Assembly (NCBI GenBank): GCA_964034945.1
Contig: OZ035963.1
Span: forward strand, 39,066,361 to 39,130,360
Direction: 5' to 3'
DNA length: 64,000 bases
DNA from: Chrysopilus asiliformis
Lineage: Eukaryota > Arthropoda > Insecta > Diptera > Rhagionidae
Both the position numbers and the translations under genes were made by a program. How positions within the stretch are numbered: position 1 is the stretch's first letter; every line of letters begins with the position of its first letter. Below the pieces are notes generated by a model that did no database searches, had not been told where the DNA came from, and saw only the letters and a list, made by a program, of their open reading frames with translations. Positions 42,566 through 54,507 of the stretch are shown here, in pieces.

Positions 42566-43310
42566 ATTTTTACTGCTGAAACCTATGACAAAGGCTACTT
42601 CTAAAGCTATTATTAAGTTTATGAAGAACGAAATATTTGGGATTTTTGGGGTAGCAGAACAAGTTTTTTCGGACAATGGACGACAGTTTGTATCCAAAGA
42701 ATTTCAGGACTTCTTGAAAGTTTTTGGGGTGAAACACGCACGTACAGCAGTCTACTCTCCGCAGGCTAATGCTTCGGAGAGAGTTAACAGATCCATTTTA
42801 TCTGCGATTAGGGCATATGTGGGAAATAATCATAGAAACTGGGATAAAAACCTTGCGAGCATCGGCGCATCCTTGAGGAGTTCATATCACCAGTCGATTA
42901 AGACAACTCCTTTCGAGGCAGTATTTGGAGTAAAAATGATAGCACATGGCTCTGAGTATGAGTTGCTGAAAAGGTTAAGAGTTTTATCAGACGGGGAGAT
43001 TCAGGCAATTTCAAAGACTGATAAAATGCAAATCAATCGTTTTGAAATCAAGGAAAATTTAAAACAAGCACAAGACGCAAGTGCAAGGATTTATAATTTG
43101 AGGACTAGAGATTATTCCTATAATCCAGGACAAGAACTGTTTAGACGAAATTTTGTACTTAGTGACACAGCGTCAGGTTTCAGTGCCAAACTTGCCAGTA
43201 AATTTTCTAAGTGTCGAATAGTAAAAAAAGTTGGGAAAAACCGATACGAGATTGAAGATATGAATGGTCGTAGTATTGGGATTTACCATGCCAAAGATCT
43301 TAAATCATAA
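42489..43310 (+). CDS. Ty3/gypsy integrase core and C-terminus, array copy 2
   Basis: 273 codons, identical to copy 1. Split from pol by the same +1 shift. Confidence 0.92.
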   Translation: MIFLGPYPRSSDGNTTLFVVVDHFSKFLLLKPMTKATSKAIIKFMKNEIFGIFGVAEQVFSDNGRQFVSKEFQDFLKVFGVKHARTAVYSPQANASERVNRSILSAIRAYVGNNHRNWDKNLASIGASLRSSYHQSIKTTPFEAVFGVKMIAHGSEYELLKRLRVLSDGEIQAISKTDKMQINRFEIKENLKQAQDASARIYNLRTRDYSYNPGQELFRRNFVLSDTASGFSAKLASKFSKCRIVKKVGKNRYEIEDMNGRSIGIYHAKDLKS

Positions 43311-43474
43311 TTTTCAATTTGCAGAATTTTCTATTGGCATAGTTTTGCCCGGCTTGAGACTATGTTTTTTTGTGGACGAGCCCCACGTTTTTTTTGAGCA
43401 TGTTTAGGGATAGTTCAACTGATCCATTTTTCAAACCCGTTCTCCGCATGTGAAATGGTAGACCGTGTTTGCCC

Positions 43475-45015
43475 TGTTGTGAATCAGTTTTGGATTTTTG
43501 TAACTCTAATATTTTTATTAAAATACCATTATGCTAGCTCAGTAGGTTTGGATTTTAATACTGTAAGTTAAATTTTTTTAAATCATAGTAAGATTTTTTG
43601 TTAATATCCTTAGTACACAGGAAAAAACAAAATCATTTAAATTGTGATTTTCTATCTAGAAGGACGAAAGTATTAGTCGTCGTAGTTTAAATATTTTTTA
43701 AATTAGTGAATTAAACAGGGAATTAGTCAGGTAAAATTTTGGTGGTATTTTGCAAGATTGGTGTATAATTTATCTTCTGGATTTATTAGGAATTGTGAGT
43801 AATTCGGTTGTCGAATTTATTAGAAGAAAATCAGGTTAGGAGAGATCACAGTTCGTTGTTTCTTTTCTTCTTGAAAGTTAGATATAAGGTCGGTATTTTT
43901 TTTATATGTTTAGTATTAAAATTAAACTTCCCATTTAGTTAGTGCATTTATCATCATTTTAAAAGATCCGGTATTCACGCGTTTGGAGCTATTCAACTTC
44001 CTGGAAGAGTCTCAGTTCGAAGATTCTGGAATTTTCACCGAGTGATACCGGGTCACTTGAGTTTTTGGAGTACCTCGAAGATTCTGGGATTTTCCGGCGA
44101 AAGAGTCCGGATCTTTGGATTATTGTTTTGAGTGATTTTTTTAAAATCGGAAATCTGATGTTTTTTTCCAAGGCAAAGAAGTTTTAATGGAATCATTATT
44201 GATAAAGTTATCGATTTTTATTTAATTGACGATTTTCCAAAATAAGATTTTTGTTTTGTTTATTAATTCAAATAATTAATTTTAATATCAAGATTACTTT
44301 GAAATAATTGTTTTATGCAGGACATACTGTACATTATCTACATTTTTTTTATAAATTAAGAAAGATTCAGCAAATCGAGGAATTGTGCACAAGACCAAGG
44401 TTTGTCGTGGAATCAATTTGAAATATTCAACAGTGAGTAATTTTTTTGATATTATAATTTTTAATTGATTTTTTATTGTTAAATACTTGTATTATAATGT
44501 TTATAAAAATTGATTGATATCGGAGTATATAGATATACATAAAATGATTGCAATTGAGATTTTTTTGTGTTTTTGTAAAAAAAGATTAGGTGTTTAGTTA
44601 TGATGTTTTGCTAGAAGTGCAAGTATGAGGAGAGAAAGACGGAGGTGATCTGAAATGTGAGAGTGACCAATTTATGTAGAAATAATGTTATTACACGGTA
44701 TCCATTCCGTAAAATTTTTTATTATAATTTTTTTTTGGTTTTAATTATGTCTTTATGTGAAGAGAAACTGAAGGATGTGCTCAGTATTCTTTGTTTTGAG
44801 GAAAAAAAATTAGTAACTGAAAGGATCGAAGTCTAAACTTTGGCATGATATTTTGTGTTATGTTCGTCCCTAAAGTCTATCGCAAAAATCCACCCCGACC
44901 GCGAGCCTTAGCCTGGTATTCAACAAGCGTGCCAGCGGTAGATAATGGGATAACAAGGATGAAGATCAAAGACATTCCTCGTTATTTGTTTATGTATCGA
45001 TACAAGAACATAACA
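43475..45015 (+). repeat. LTR 3 of the array
   Basis: 1,541 bp, shared between copies 2 and 3, no differences from the others seen. Confidence 0.95.
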
Positions 45016-45018
45016 GAT

Positions 45019-45036
45019 TGGCGCCCAACGTGGGGC
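45019..45036 (+). promoter_or_regulatory. Primer-binding site, tRNA-Lys type (copy 3)
   Basis: Same 18 bases as in copies 1 and 2. Confidence 0.92.
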
Positions 45037-45887
45037 ATGTGTTTTATTTATCATTTGTGATTTCAACATTTTTTATTTAAAAAAAAAAAAAAAAAAAAAG
45101 TGTAATTTTTAGTTTACTCGGCTACGTAGTATTTTTGATATTTTTATAATGGAATATTAGTAAAAGCTTTACCCTGTTGATCCTGTCATGTGGAACATAT
45201 GAAGTTGTCTTCAAGAAAAAAAAAAAATATTTCAAAACTATCTATTGTATAGAAAATGTGTCGTCCCGTATTTGGGATTCTGAATAACGCGTTGCGATAT
45301 AGTATTTCGATCATTAGCGAAAGTATAAGTTTAAATTTAATAATATCTTGTTTTGTATCGGTATCTTCAATATGAATAATGACGATACATGTCAGATATG
45401 TATAATTTTACTTGTGTTATGATAAATGGTTTCACTTTCAAGGAAGTTTCCTTTTAGTTTGAACTGTTTGGATGTAAACATTGACAGAAAATATTTACAA
45501 TTATGCTGCGTGCCGGATAAATTGTTTTTTTTTTCTGTTGGTTAATTCTAATTTTTAACATAAAGTCGGTCTTAACTGGCTCTTTGGTCACTTGGTAGAA
45601 TGGATGATCACCACCGTTCTTTTTCTCCGATTTTGTATATGAAAGAGTTTTATTAATTGAATAGAGATCAGTGATCATATTTTGAATAGTTCAGGTAATT
45701 GTTTTAAAAACTACTAAAACTACTGCAATTTCTATAAATGGTAGAATACCTAAGGAATGATTAAGATTCATTTTACCGTTTTGAAGGTAGAGATTATTCA
45801 CATTTTGTTAGCTGTTTTAGTGTTTGTTAATGAGGAAGTATAATCGCTGGAATAGTTGATTTAAGGTGGTGCTAAATAATTTGTTTA

Positions 45888-47402
45888 ATGGTAGGTACAA
45901 AAAGAATTAAAAAAATTGTGATACCATCTGATAGAATATTGAGGTCACATTTGAATATGAATGATTTGGGAAATAATACAGAAGAGGGTTTAGATGAAGA
46001 ATCTCCAGGAACGGAACATAATGAGTTGAATAGTAATGTAATTCAACAAATTCCGGATAGAGAAGATTTGACAAGAGAGGTCGATCAGGAAGGTATAGTA
46101 GATGAAAACGAGGTAGAACGCATCACAAGTAATAGTACAAATAAAGGCACAAGAAAAAAATCAAATTTTTCTCAACAATTACCGATTTCAATAGGACAAC
46201 TAGAAAATTGTATTGCTAGGATTGTTAGATTGGAATTGGGAAAGACAGAAAATGGATCTCCAAGAGTTAATCCCCAACCGATACCACAAAGAAATGTCAA
46301 CCGAAATATTAATATTAATACTACTCCTTGGCAAGGCATAAAGGGAAATAATGTTAATTCTAGTATACCAACGGCGTTTTCAGGGAGACAAATTTATTCG
46401 AATGGAGTCGAAGGGATGCGAGATTTTACCAGTACGTCTAATGTGGGACATTTTGGTTTTTTTGAAGATAGGAATCTGAGTCATTTAAATTTTCAAAGCC
46501 AAAATCAGACAGATTTCCAAAATTATCCGCAAGGTAGTTCTTCAATGCATTTTGAGAACAACAAGAATTGTGGTTTAGACAAATGGGGGTTGAAATTCGA
46601 TGGGATTAATGCTCATTTGTCGGTAGAAGAATTTTTGTTTAGGGTTGAAAGAATAGCACGGGGTAAGGGATGTTCTCCTGACTTTGTAGTACGCAATTTT
46701 CACCATTTGGTGTCAGGAATTGCAGAATCATGGTTCTGGCGATACATCCAAAGGAATCCGCTGTCTACTTGGGAAGAGTTAAAAAACGCTTTAGCCAAAC
46801 ATTTTCGGAACGGACAGACGGATTTAGAAATTTTGAAATTCATCATGGATAAGCGTCAAGGCAATGATGAGTCAATTGATGCTTATTTGAATGTTATTCT
46901 TAGTGAGTATTATAGGATGAATGTTCCTATTATGGAACATGAACTGGTTAGGATGGTTAAACAGAATCTTAAGTCTCGGATTGTTCACTTGATTTTCGCA
47001 CAGCCAATAAATTCTATTGAACAACTTCGAGAAGTTTGTTGTAATGCTGAGCAATACTTGTTAAGACAATCTCAATGGTCAAACAGAAATCCGGTGGCTT
47101 GTCATCAGTCTTCTTCTGCTCGTAGACAAGTCAATGAGGTTGATTTTGATTTTGACTTTGATAAAGGAAATGAGAGTACTATGGAGGTTGCAGAGGTGAC
47201 AAGTTTGAAGTGCTGGAATTGTGATAGTACGGGGCACGGATTTCGCGATTGTCCAGCGGTAGTAAGAAATTTGTTTTGCTACAGATGTGGATGTAAGGGG
47301 GTAGCGTTGCCCTCATGTAATAATTGCCAAGCGGGAAACGGGAAGCAGGGCGGGAGGAGGATGGGACCCAATCGCTCTGTAGATCATGTCCCCGAAAAGT
47401 AG
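45888..47402 (+). CDS. Ty3/gypsy Gag, array copy 3
   Basis: 504 residues, identical to the other two copies. Confidence 0.95.
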   Translation: MVGTKRIKKIVIPSDRILRSHLNMNDLGNNTEEGLDEESPGTEHNELNSNVIQQIPDREDLTREVDQEGIVDENEVERITSNSTNKGTRKKSNFSQQLPISIGQLENCIARIVRLELGKTENGSPRVNPQPIPQRNVNRNININTTPWQGIKGNNVNSSIPTAFSGRQIYSNGVEGMRDFTSTSNVGHFGFFEDRNLSHLNFQSQNQTDFQNYPQGSSSMHFENNKNCGLDKWGLKFDGINAHLSVEEFLFRVERIARGKGCSPDFVVRNFHHLVSGIAESWFWRYIQRNPLSTWEELKNALAKHFRNGQTDLEILKFIMDKRQGNDESIDAYLNVILSEYYRMNVPIMEHELVRMVKQNLKSRIVHLIFAQPINSIEQLREVCCNAEQYLLRQSQWSNRNPVACHQSSSARRQVNEVDFDFDFDKGNESTMEVAEVTSLKCWNCDSTGHGFRDCPAVVRNLFCYRCGCKGVALPSCNNCQAGNGKQGGRRMGPNRSVDHVPEK

Positions 47403-50065
47403 GATCTGAGGAGATATCAAATGATTCTCGTTTAAATTCGATTGTAAGTAGTGTAAATAGTCAGCTTAATAATAATAATAATAATAGAATAAAATTAATG
47501 AATAATTTAGACAGAGATATGGTTTCTAGTACTATTTTTGGTCACGAAAAGAAAAGCTTGCATGAGCGAAAACTCAATTATGACAAGGTACGTGCACGAA
47601 TATTTTCTGATAATTCAACGTCTGGAATTTCTGAAATTGTTGAGATAAAAATTAAACCACAGTTGTTGAGACTTCGTCAAAGATTTAAAATGAAACGGAA
47701 ATTATATAGGAATGTATCCGAAAGTGTCATTAATATAGGAGAGGATATAAGACCTTATGTCAGAGTTATGATTAATGGGCTGGAAGTTAGGGGATTGTTG
47801 GACAGTGGCGCGTCAGTCAGCTGTTTGGGAAAAGGATGTTTGGATTTGTTACACAGGTTAGAATTAGTATCTAAACCTTTTTCTGCAAATATAAGTACGG
47901 CGGACGGACGAAAGCAAAATATAGTTGGGATAGTGAAAGTGTCTGTTATTTATGATAATGTGGTCAAAACCATGGAATTTTTATTAGTACCTAGCTTGCC
48001 TCAATCATTATATCTGGGGATAGATTTTTGGCAAGAATTTAATATCGCTCCACATTTATTTAAGGATGTTTGTCCAAAGTCGGACAAAAACCTTTTGATT
48101 CAGGGATTGGATAATTTGAATATCAAATCTAACGATCCAATTCTTCATGAGTTGACTGAAGATCAAAATTCGAAACTGAAGGTGGTAGTAGATATGTTTC
48201 CATCTTCGGCGATTTATGGATTGGGTAAGACAACAATGGAGACGCACGTTATTGATGTTGGGAATACAGAACCTATCAAGCAGCGTCATTATCCTGTCTC
48301 TCCAGCTATTCAACAGCTTATATATGAGGAGTTAGATCGGATGATTTCCTTGGGGGTGATTGAGGAGAGTAATAGTGCATGGAGCTCTCCGGTTGTTCTG
48401 GTCAGGAAGCCTGGCAAAAACAGGTTATGTTTGGATAGTCGGAAGCTAAACTCGGTCACTCGTAAGGATGCTCATCCAATTCCACACATAGAGGGGTTGT
48501 TGAGTCGTTTGTCTGATACTTTTTTCATTTCAAGTGTGGACTTAAAAGACGCTTTTTGGCAAATTCCTTTGGAGAACAAGTCCCGGGAAAAAACGGCGTT
48601 TTCAGTGCCTGGGCGGCCACTTTACCATTTTACCGTTATGCCGTTTGGCCTGTGTAATGCAGCACAACGGTTATGCAGACTAATGAACAGGGTGGTTCCC
48701 CAGGAGCTGAGAAGATGGGTCTTCGTATATCTTGACGATCTTTTAATAGTTGCTTCAACATTTGAAGAAATGTTGCTGATACTGGAAAAAGTCGCAGCAT
48801 GCTTATCAAACGCAGGACTTACCATTAACGTTCAAAAGTCTAAATTTTGTTTTAAACAATTGCGTTATTTGGGCTATGTTGTTGGTGGTGGGTGTTTACG
48901 AACTGACCCTGATAAAGTAACAGCAATTACGAATCTGCCATTTCCAAAGTCACCTAAACAGGTGAGACGATTTTTGGGTATGACAGGTTGGTATCGTCGT
49001 TTTATTAGGGATTATGCAGCACTAACGGCTCCAATGACAGACACACTGAAAAAGTCAAAGAAGTTTTTATTTACGGATGAGGCTAAGCTGTCGTTTGAAA
49101 AATTGAAAACAGCATTATGCTCAGCACCAGTCCTTGGTCACCCGGACTTTACTAAAAAATTCTATATTCAATGTGATGCGTCACAGGATGGTATAGGGGG
49201 TGTGTTATTTCAACACAACGATCAGGGGGAGGAAAAGCCAATTTCTTTCATTTCTCAAAAATTAAATAGTGCACAGAAAAATTATACCGTGACGGAACAA
49301 GAATGTTTAGCGGCGGTCTTGAGCATTAAAAAATTTAGACCGTATGTAGAGGGTTTTCCCTTTACTATAATAACGGACCATGCCAGTCTGAAGTGGTTAA
49401 TGAGTCAAAAGGATTTGGGTGGACGTTTGGCTCGATGGAGTCTCAAACTTCAGGCGTTTGACTTCGACATACAGCACAGAAAAGGTAGCCAGAATGTTGT
49501 ACCAGATACATTATCGAGAGCATTTGTAGACGAAATTGGTACAGGTACGATGGATGATATGGTAGATATCGATTTAAATTCTGAAGAGTTTAAATCAGAG
49601 GAATACCAGGAATTGATTAAAGTGATCCAGGAAAAGTCAGACAGGTTAGCAGATGTGACAGTGTCGGATAATTTCGTATACAAGCGCATGGAACATTATT
49701 CTGGTAATCCTATTCAAGAAGATTGTGCGTGGAGATTGTGGGTTCCATCGGGGCTTACGCATTCAATCATTTCTAAAGCTCATGATCCACCTTCTTCTGG
49801 TCATGGTGGAATTGCTAAAACTATTGCTCGACTTAGACAAAAGTTTTATTGGCCTAATTTGTCCATCCAAGTAAGGGAATATGTTAATGACTGCTCGGTG
49901 TGTAAAGAGACCAAATCCGTAAATTTTATAGCTAAACCTCCTATGGGAAAAGTAATTTTGCCTGATCGTCCGTTTCAAAGGATTTACATTGATTTTTTTG
50001 GGTCCTTATCCACGTTCGTCGGATGGAAATACTACTCTATTTGTAGTTGTAGATCATTTCTCTAA
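47324..50065 (+). CDS. Ty3/gypsy Pol, array copy 3
   Basis: 913 codons. One coding difference was seen: C at 47999 changes Ser226 to Pro in the protease region after the DSGAS motif. The integrase frame break is at 49993-50002. Confidence 0.95.
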   Translation: MPSGKREAGREEDGTQSLCRSCPRKVGSEEISNDSRLNSIVSSVNSQLNNNNNNRIKLMNNLDRDMVSSTIFGHEKKSLHERKLNYDKVRARIFSDNSTSGISEIVEIKIKPQLLRLRQRFKMKRKLYRNVSESVINIGEDIRPYVRVMINGLEVRGLLDSGASVSCLGKGCLDLLHRLELVSKPFSANISTADGRKQNIVGIVKVSVIYDNVVKTMEFLLVPSLPQSLYLGIDFWQEFNIAPHLFKDVCPKSDKNLLIQGLDNLNIKSNDPILHELTEDQNSKLKVVVDMFPSSAIYGLGKTTMETHVIDVGNTEPIKQRHYPVSPAIQQLIYEELDRMISLGVIEESNSAWSSPVVLVRKPGKNRLCLDSRKLNSVTRKDAHPIPHIEGLLSRLSDTFFISSVDLKDAFWQIPLENKSREKTAFSVPGRPLYHFTVMPFGLCNAAQRLCRLMNRVVPQELRRWVFVYLDDLLIVASTFEEMLLILEKVAACLSNAGLTINVQKSKFCFKQLRYLGYVVGGGCLRTDPDKVTAITNLPFPKSPKQVRRFLGMTGWYRRFIRDYAALTAPMTDTLKKSKKFLFTDEAKLSFEKLKTALCSAPVLGHPDFTKKFYIQCDASQDGIGGVLFQHNDQGEEKPISFISQKLNSAQKNYTVTEQECLAAVLSIKKFRPYVEGFPFTIITDHASLKWLMSQKDLGGRLARWSLKLQAFDFDIQHRKGSQNVVPDTLSRAFVDEIGTGTMDDMVDIDLNSEEFKSEEYQELIKVIQEKSDRLADVTVSDNFVYKRMEHYSGNPIQEDCAWRLWVPSGLTHSIISKAHDPPSSGHGGIAKTIARLRQKFYWPNLSIQVREYVNDCSVCKETKSVNFIAKPPMGKVILPDRPFQRIYIDFFGSLSTFVGWKYYSICSCRSFL

Positions 50066-50810
50066 ATTTTTACTGCTGAAACCTATGACAAAGGCTACTT
50101 CTAAAGCTATTATTAAGTTTATGAAGAACGAAATATTTGGGATTTTTGGGGTAGCAGAACAAGTTTTTTCGGACAATGGACGACAGTTTGTATCCAAAGA
50201 ATTTCAGGACTTCTTGAAAGTTTTTGGGGTGAAACACGCACGTACAGCAGTCTACTCTCCGCAGGCTAATGCTTCGGAGAGAGTTAACAGATCCATTTTA
50301 TCTGCGATTAGGGCATATGTGGGAAATAATCATAGAAACTGGGATAAAAACCTTGCGAGCATCGGCGCATCCTTGAGGAGTTCATATCACCAGTCGATTA
50401 AGACAACTCCTTTCGAGGCAGTATTTGGAGTAAAAATGATAGCACATGGCTCTGAGTATGAGTTGCTGAAAAGGTTAAGAGTTTTATCAGACGGGGAGAT
50501 TCAGGCAATTTCAAAGACTGATAAAATGCAAATCAATCGTTTTGAAATCAAGGAAAATTTAAAACAAGCACAAGACGCAAGTGCAAGGATTTATAATTTG
50601 AGGACTAGAGATTATTCCTATAATCCAGGACAAGAACTGTTTAGACGAAATTTTGTACTTAGTGACACAGCGTCAGGTTTCAGTGCCAAACTTGCCAGTA
50701 AATTTTCTAAGTGTCGAATAGTAAAAAAAGTTGGGAAAAACCGATACGAGATTGAAGATATGAATGGTCGTAGTATTGGGATTTACCATGCCAAAGATCT
50801 TAAATCATAA
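49989..50810 (+). CDS. Ty3/gypsy integrase core and C-terminus, array copy 3
   Basis: 273 codons, identical to copies 1 and 2. Confidence 0.92.
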   Translation: MIFLGPYPRSSDGNTTLFVVVDHFSKFLLLKPMTKATSKAIIKFMKNEIFGIFGVAEQVFSDNGRQFVSKEFQDFLKVFGVKHARTAVYSPQANASERVNRSILSAIRAYVGNNHRNWDKNLASIGASLRSSYHQSIKTTPFEAVFGVKMIAHGSEYELLKRLRVLSDGEIQAISKTDKMQINRFEIKENLKQAQDASARIYNLRTRDYSYNPGQELFRRNFVLSDTASGFSAKLASKFSKCRIVKKVGKNRYEIEDMNGRSIGIYHAKDLKS

Positions 50811-50974
50811 TTTTCAATTTGCAGAATTTTCTATTGGCATAGTTTTGCCCGGCTTGAGACTATGTTTTTTTGTGGACGAGCCCCACGTTTTTTTTGAGCA
50901 TGTTTAGGGATAGTTCAACTGATCCATTTTTCAAACCCGTTCTCCGCATGTGAAATGGTAGACCGTGTTTGCCC

Positions 50975-52515
50975 TGTTGTGAATCAGTTTTGGATTTTTG
51001 TAACTCTAATATTTTTATTAAAATACCATTATGCTAGCTCAGTAGGTTTGGATTTTAATACTGTAAGTTAAATTTTTTTAAATCATAGTAAGATTTTTTG
51101 TTAATATCCTTAGTACACAGGAAAAAACAAAATCATTTAAATTGTGATTTTCTATCTAGAAGGACGAAAGTATTAGTCGTCGTAGTTTAAATATTTTTTA
51201 AATTAGTGAATTAAACAGGGAATTAGTCAGGTAAAATTTTGGTGGTATTTTGCAAGATTGGTGTATAATTTATCTTCTGGATTTATTAGGAATTGTGAGT
51301 AATTCGGTTGTCGAATTTATTAGAAGAAAATCAGGTTAGGAGAGATCACAGTTCGTTGTTTCTTTTCTTCTTGAAAGTTAGATATAAGGTCGGTATTTTT
51401 TTTATATGTTTAGTATTAAAATTAAACTTCCCATTTAGTTAGTGCATTTATCATCATTTTAAAAGATCCGGTATTCACGCGTTTGGAGCTATTCAACTTC
51501 CTGGAAGAGTCTCAGTTCGAAGATTCTGGAATTTTCACCGAGTGATACCGGGTCACTTGAGTTTTTGGAGTACCTCGAAGATTCTGGGATTTTCCGGCGA
51601 AAGAGTCCGGATCTTTGGATTATTGTTTTGAGTGATTTTTTTAAAATCGGAAATCTGATGTTTTTTTCCAAGGCAAAGAAGTTTTAATGGAATCATTATT
51701 GATAAAGTTATCGATTTTTATTTAATTGACGATTTTCCAAAATAAGATTTTTGTTTTGTTTATTAATTCAAATAATTAATTTTAATATCAAGATTACTTT
51801 GAAATAATTGTTTTATGCAGGACATACTGTACATTATCTACATTTTTTTTATAAATTAAGAAAGATTCAGCAAATCGAGGAATTGTGCACAAGACCAAGG
51901 TTTGTCGTGGAATCAATTTGAAATATTCAACAGTGAGTAATTTTTTTGATATTATAATTTTTAATTGATTTTTTATTGTTAAATACTTGTATTATAATGT
52001 TTATAAAAATTGATTGATATCGGAGTATATAGATATACATAAAATGATTGCAATTGAGATTTTTTTGTGTTTTTGTAAAAAAAGATTAGGTGTTTAGTTA
52101 TGATGTTTTGCTAGAAGTGCAAGTATGAGGAGAGAAAGACGGAGGTGATCTGAAATGTGAGAGTGACCAATTTATGTAGAAATAATGTTATTACACGGTA
52201 TCCATTCCGTAAAATTTTTTATTATAATTTTTTTTTGGTTTTAATTATGTCTTTATGTGAAGAGAAACTGAAGGATGTGCTCAGTATTCTTTGTTTTGAG
52301 GAAAAAAAATTAGTAACTGAAAGGATCGAAGTCTAAACTTTGGCATGATATTTTGTGTTATGTTCGTCCCTAAAGTCTATCGCAAAAATCCACCCCGACC
52401 GCGAGCCTTAGCCTGGTATTCAACAAGCGTGCCAGCGGTAGATAATGGGATAACAAGGATGAAGATCAAAGACATTCCTCGTTATTTGTTTATGTATCGA
52501 TACAAGAACATAACA
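50975..52515 (+). repeat. LTR 4 of the array
   Basis: Rightmost LTR. After CATAACA the sequence passes to ACTTAAACG, the right target duplication and Tc1-like flank, instead of the primer site. This defines the LTR 3' edge. Confidence 0.95.
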
Positions 52516-52640
52516 ACTTAAACGTTTTTTTTTGCCATACCCAATCACGTCCATGGCCGTGTTTAAGACGGATCATTGATTCATTCGTCCAAAGTACCCG
52601 ATTCCAATATTCCGGAGTTTTTAATACTTTAATAGTGCCA
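52516..52640 (-). pseudogene. Tc1/mariner transposase fragment
   Basis: The minus strand reads TIKVLKTPEYWNRVLWTNES followed by MIRLKHGHGRDWVW, matching the part of Tc1-type transposases that has W..VLWSDES...L...DGR..VWR, with Asn in place of the usual catalytic Asp (NES for DES). The array is inserted right after VWQKK. Short and decayed. Confidence 0.7.
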
Positions 52641-54507
52641 CGGCGCCATTTTGTATCAAAAATTTAAAAAAAAAATTTTTGTATACCTCAATACATGTGT
52701 AATTATGCCTCAAAATTTCATTTTAATCCATTCGTTAGTAATCGAGAAAAAAATTCTCAAAAAAAAGTTCATTGTTCAGCGTGCTTGGGTAGTATAACCC
52801 CTTAAGTGGCACTTCACGTGTTACCGAGAAAAATCGCGAAGGGGTTATGGCAACGACATTGGAAAGTCGATGTAAAGTACCCAAAATGGCCAGTAAGCAA
52901 GGTTTACAAAACTTATAACTTGATAAATTGTGAAATTAATCCTCAAAAGTAAATGAGGAAAAAATGAAAAAAAAATCAAAACTTATGTTTGTTAAATATA
53001 AAATTATTAAAAACAATTAAATTTTTCTTTTTTCTATTGTATATTAATCGCATAAATATTAATTTAAAAAAAAAATAACTTTTCGCTTTAAAATAGAAGA
53101 AAAACCAAAAAAAAACTGGCGGACCCCTTAGGAAAAAATAAATATCAAAAATAGATTTCTTGTACCAAAAAACCACCTATGGCAAGTTTTTATAAAAAAA
53201 TTAATAACTTTTTTATCTCATTTGTATGTGAATGTACAATTTTTAAGCGTTTTCCGACTTCCAAACTTCAACGATATTTCCGGCAGCTCGATATTGATTT
53301 TAGACCCATGGTTCCTTGGTCAAAGTATCTTAGAATTTCCCGTCGATTCTTTTTTTTCTATACCCTTTGTCAATTTTTTTCGTCCCGAACAAATTAACCC
53401 GGCCTACTATACATAGAATATATATTTTTTAACATGTTCACTATATGTGGTTCACTATAACGGGCGTGTAGTCTATATAGTATAGGCCTGTGGAATTGTA
53501 TACCTTATTAACGACGACCGCAGAACATTTTTATGTCAATAAATGTCGTTTTAAAATCACAAACACTAGCTGAAATGCAATTGGATTTTATAGCGCCTTT
53601 TTTTGGATTCACGAATGTAATCAAGATACACACAAGAAAAATGTTCTTAATTTTGAGCTCTATCGGGAATTAAAAACTCAAAAACTCAGAACCTAATAAA
53701 CAAAAGCCGACACTTTTAATTTCAATAAATTCTGCTGACACAAATAGTCATCAAAAAAAAAATTGTGGATTTTCAAAGACATTTGGCTATAAATTCAGAC
53801 AAAAAACTTCACACAAATTAAAAAAAAAACTCTGTTTAATTTTTTCAATAGATAAGATCTAAAAATAACGAATTTTGGAAGATATTTTATCGATTTAGAT
53901 TGGAAAATTTACTATATTTAATTATTGAATACTACCAATGACTGAAACTAACATCTCAATGTTTTAAAAATTTCACGTGTTTTATGGAATTCTAAAAATA
54001 AATGTAAGAGAATATCCAAATCTTAAGAGCTAAAATACAAAATTTTTACTAATAATGAAAATAGCATGCAATGTGGAGCATGTATGCTTGTATTAGCAAT
54101 GTTACAATTTAAAAAAAAAATACAAACCTTCTAAGGTAAGTGTACATAATTCGGATCGCCTCTCTTTTTTTTGTAGAATAAGAAAACTAGGCAAAATTTT
54201 ACTTTAGGGGCGCGGTTGACTAGGATTTTCATATTTTTTTCCTCGCTCGGCCATAGGGGGGAGCCGGGAGCCCCCCAAAGTTTGTTCGAAAAAACTACAA
54301 ACGGCTATGATTTGTTTGTTTTTTGACCGATTTTAAAACTGTAAACGCCAAAAGGTGTCCCTCAAAGAGTTCTTTCCAAAAAGTTTTTGTTTGCCCCCAC
54401 CCAATACAAAATACGCCTACGGCACTGAAAACAAAAAAAATCTCTAAAATGTATTTTTTTGGACTCCGGAGCTCTCAAAATGCATTTTGAGCCACTTTTG
54501 TATTTAT
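52641..54507. other. AT-rich stretch, no recognised gene
   Basis: Many A and T runs. Small frames at 53179-53416 have no recognisable domain. A short GC-rich island GGGGGGAGCCGGGAGCCCC lies at about 54256. Confidence 0.45.

Larger units (their letters stand above)
28474..52515 (+). mobile_element. Tandem Ty3/gypsy array: 4 LTRs and 3 internal domains
   Basis: 24,042 bp. The four LTRs are each 1,541 bp (28474-30014, 35974-37514, 43475-45015, 50975-52515) and alternate with three internal regions. The repeat period is 7,500-7,501. Only a poly-A length change (21, 22, 21 A) and one base (47999 T to C) were seen to differ between repeats. ACTT at 28470-28473 and 52516-52519 is the only target duplication and lies outside the outermost LTRs. 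The array therefore expanded after one insertion or entered as one unit. Inner junctions pass directly from each LTR into the next primer site. Confidence 0.96.
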
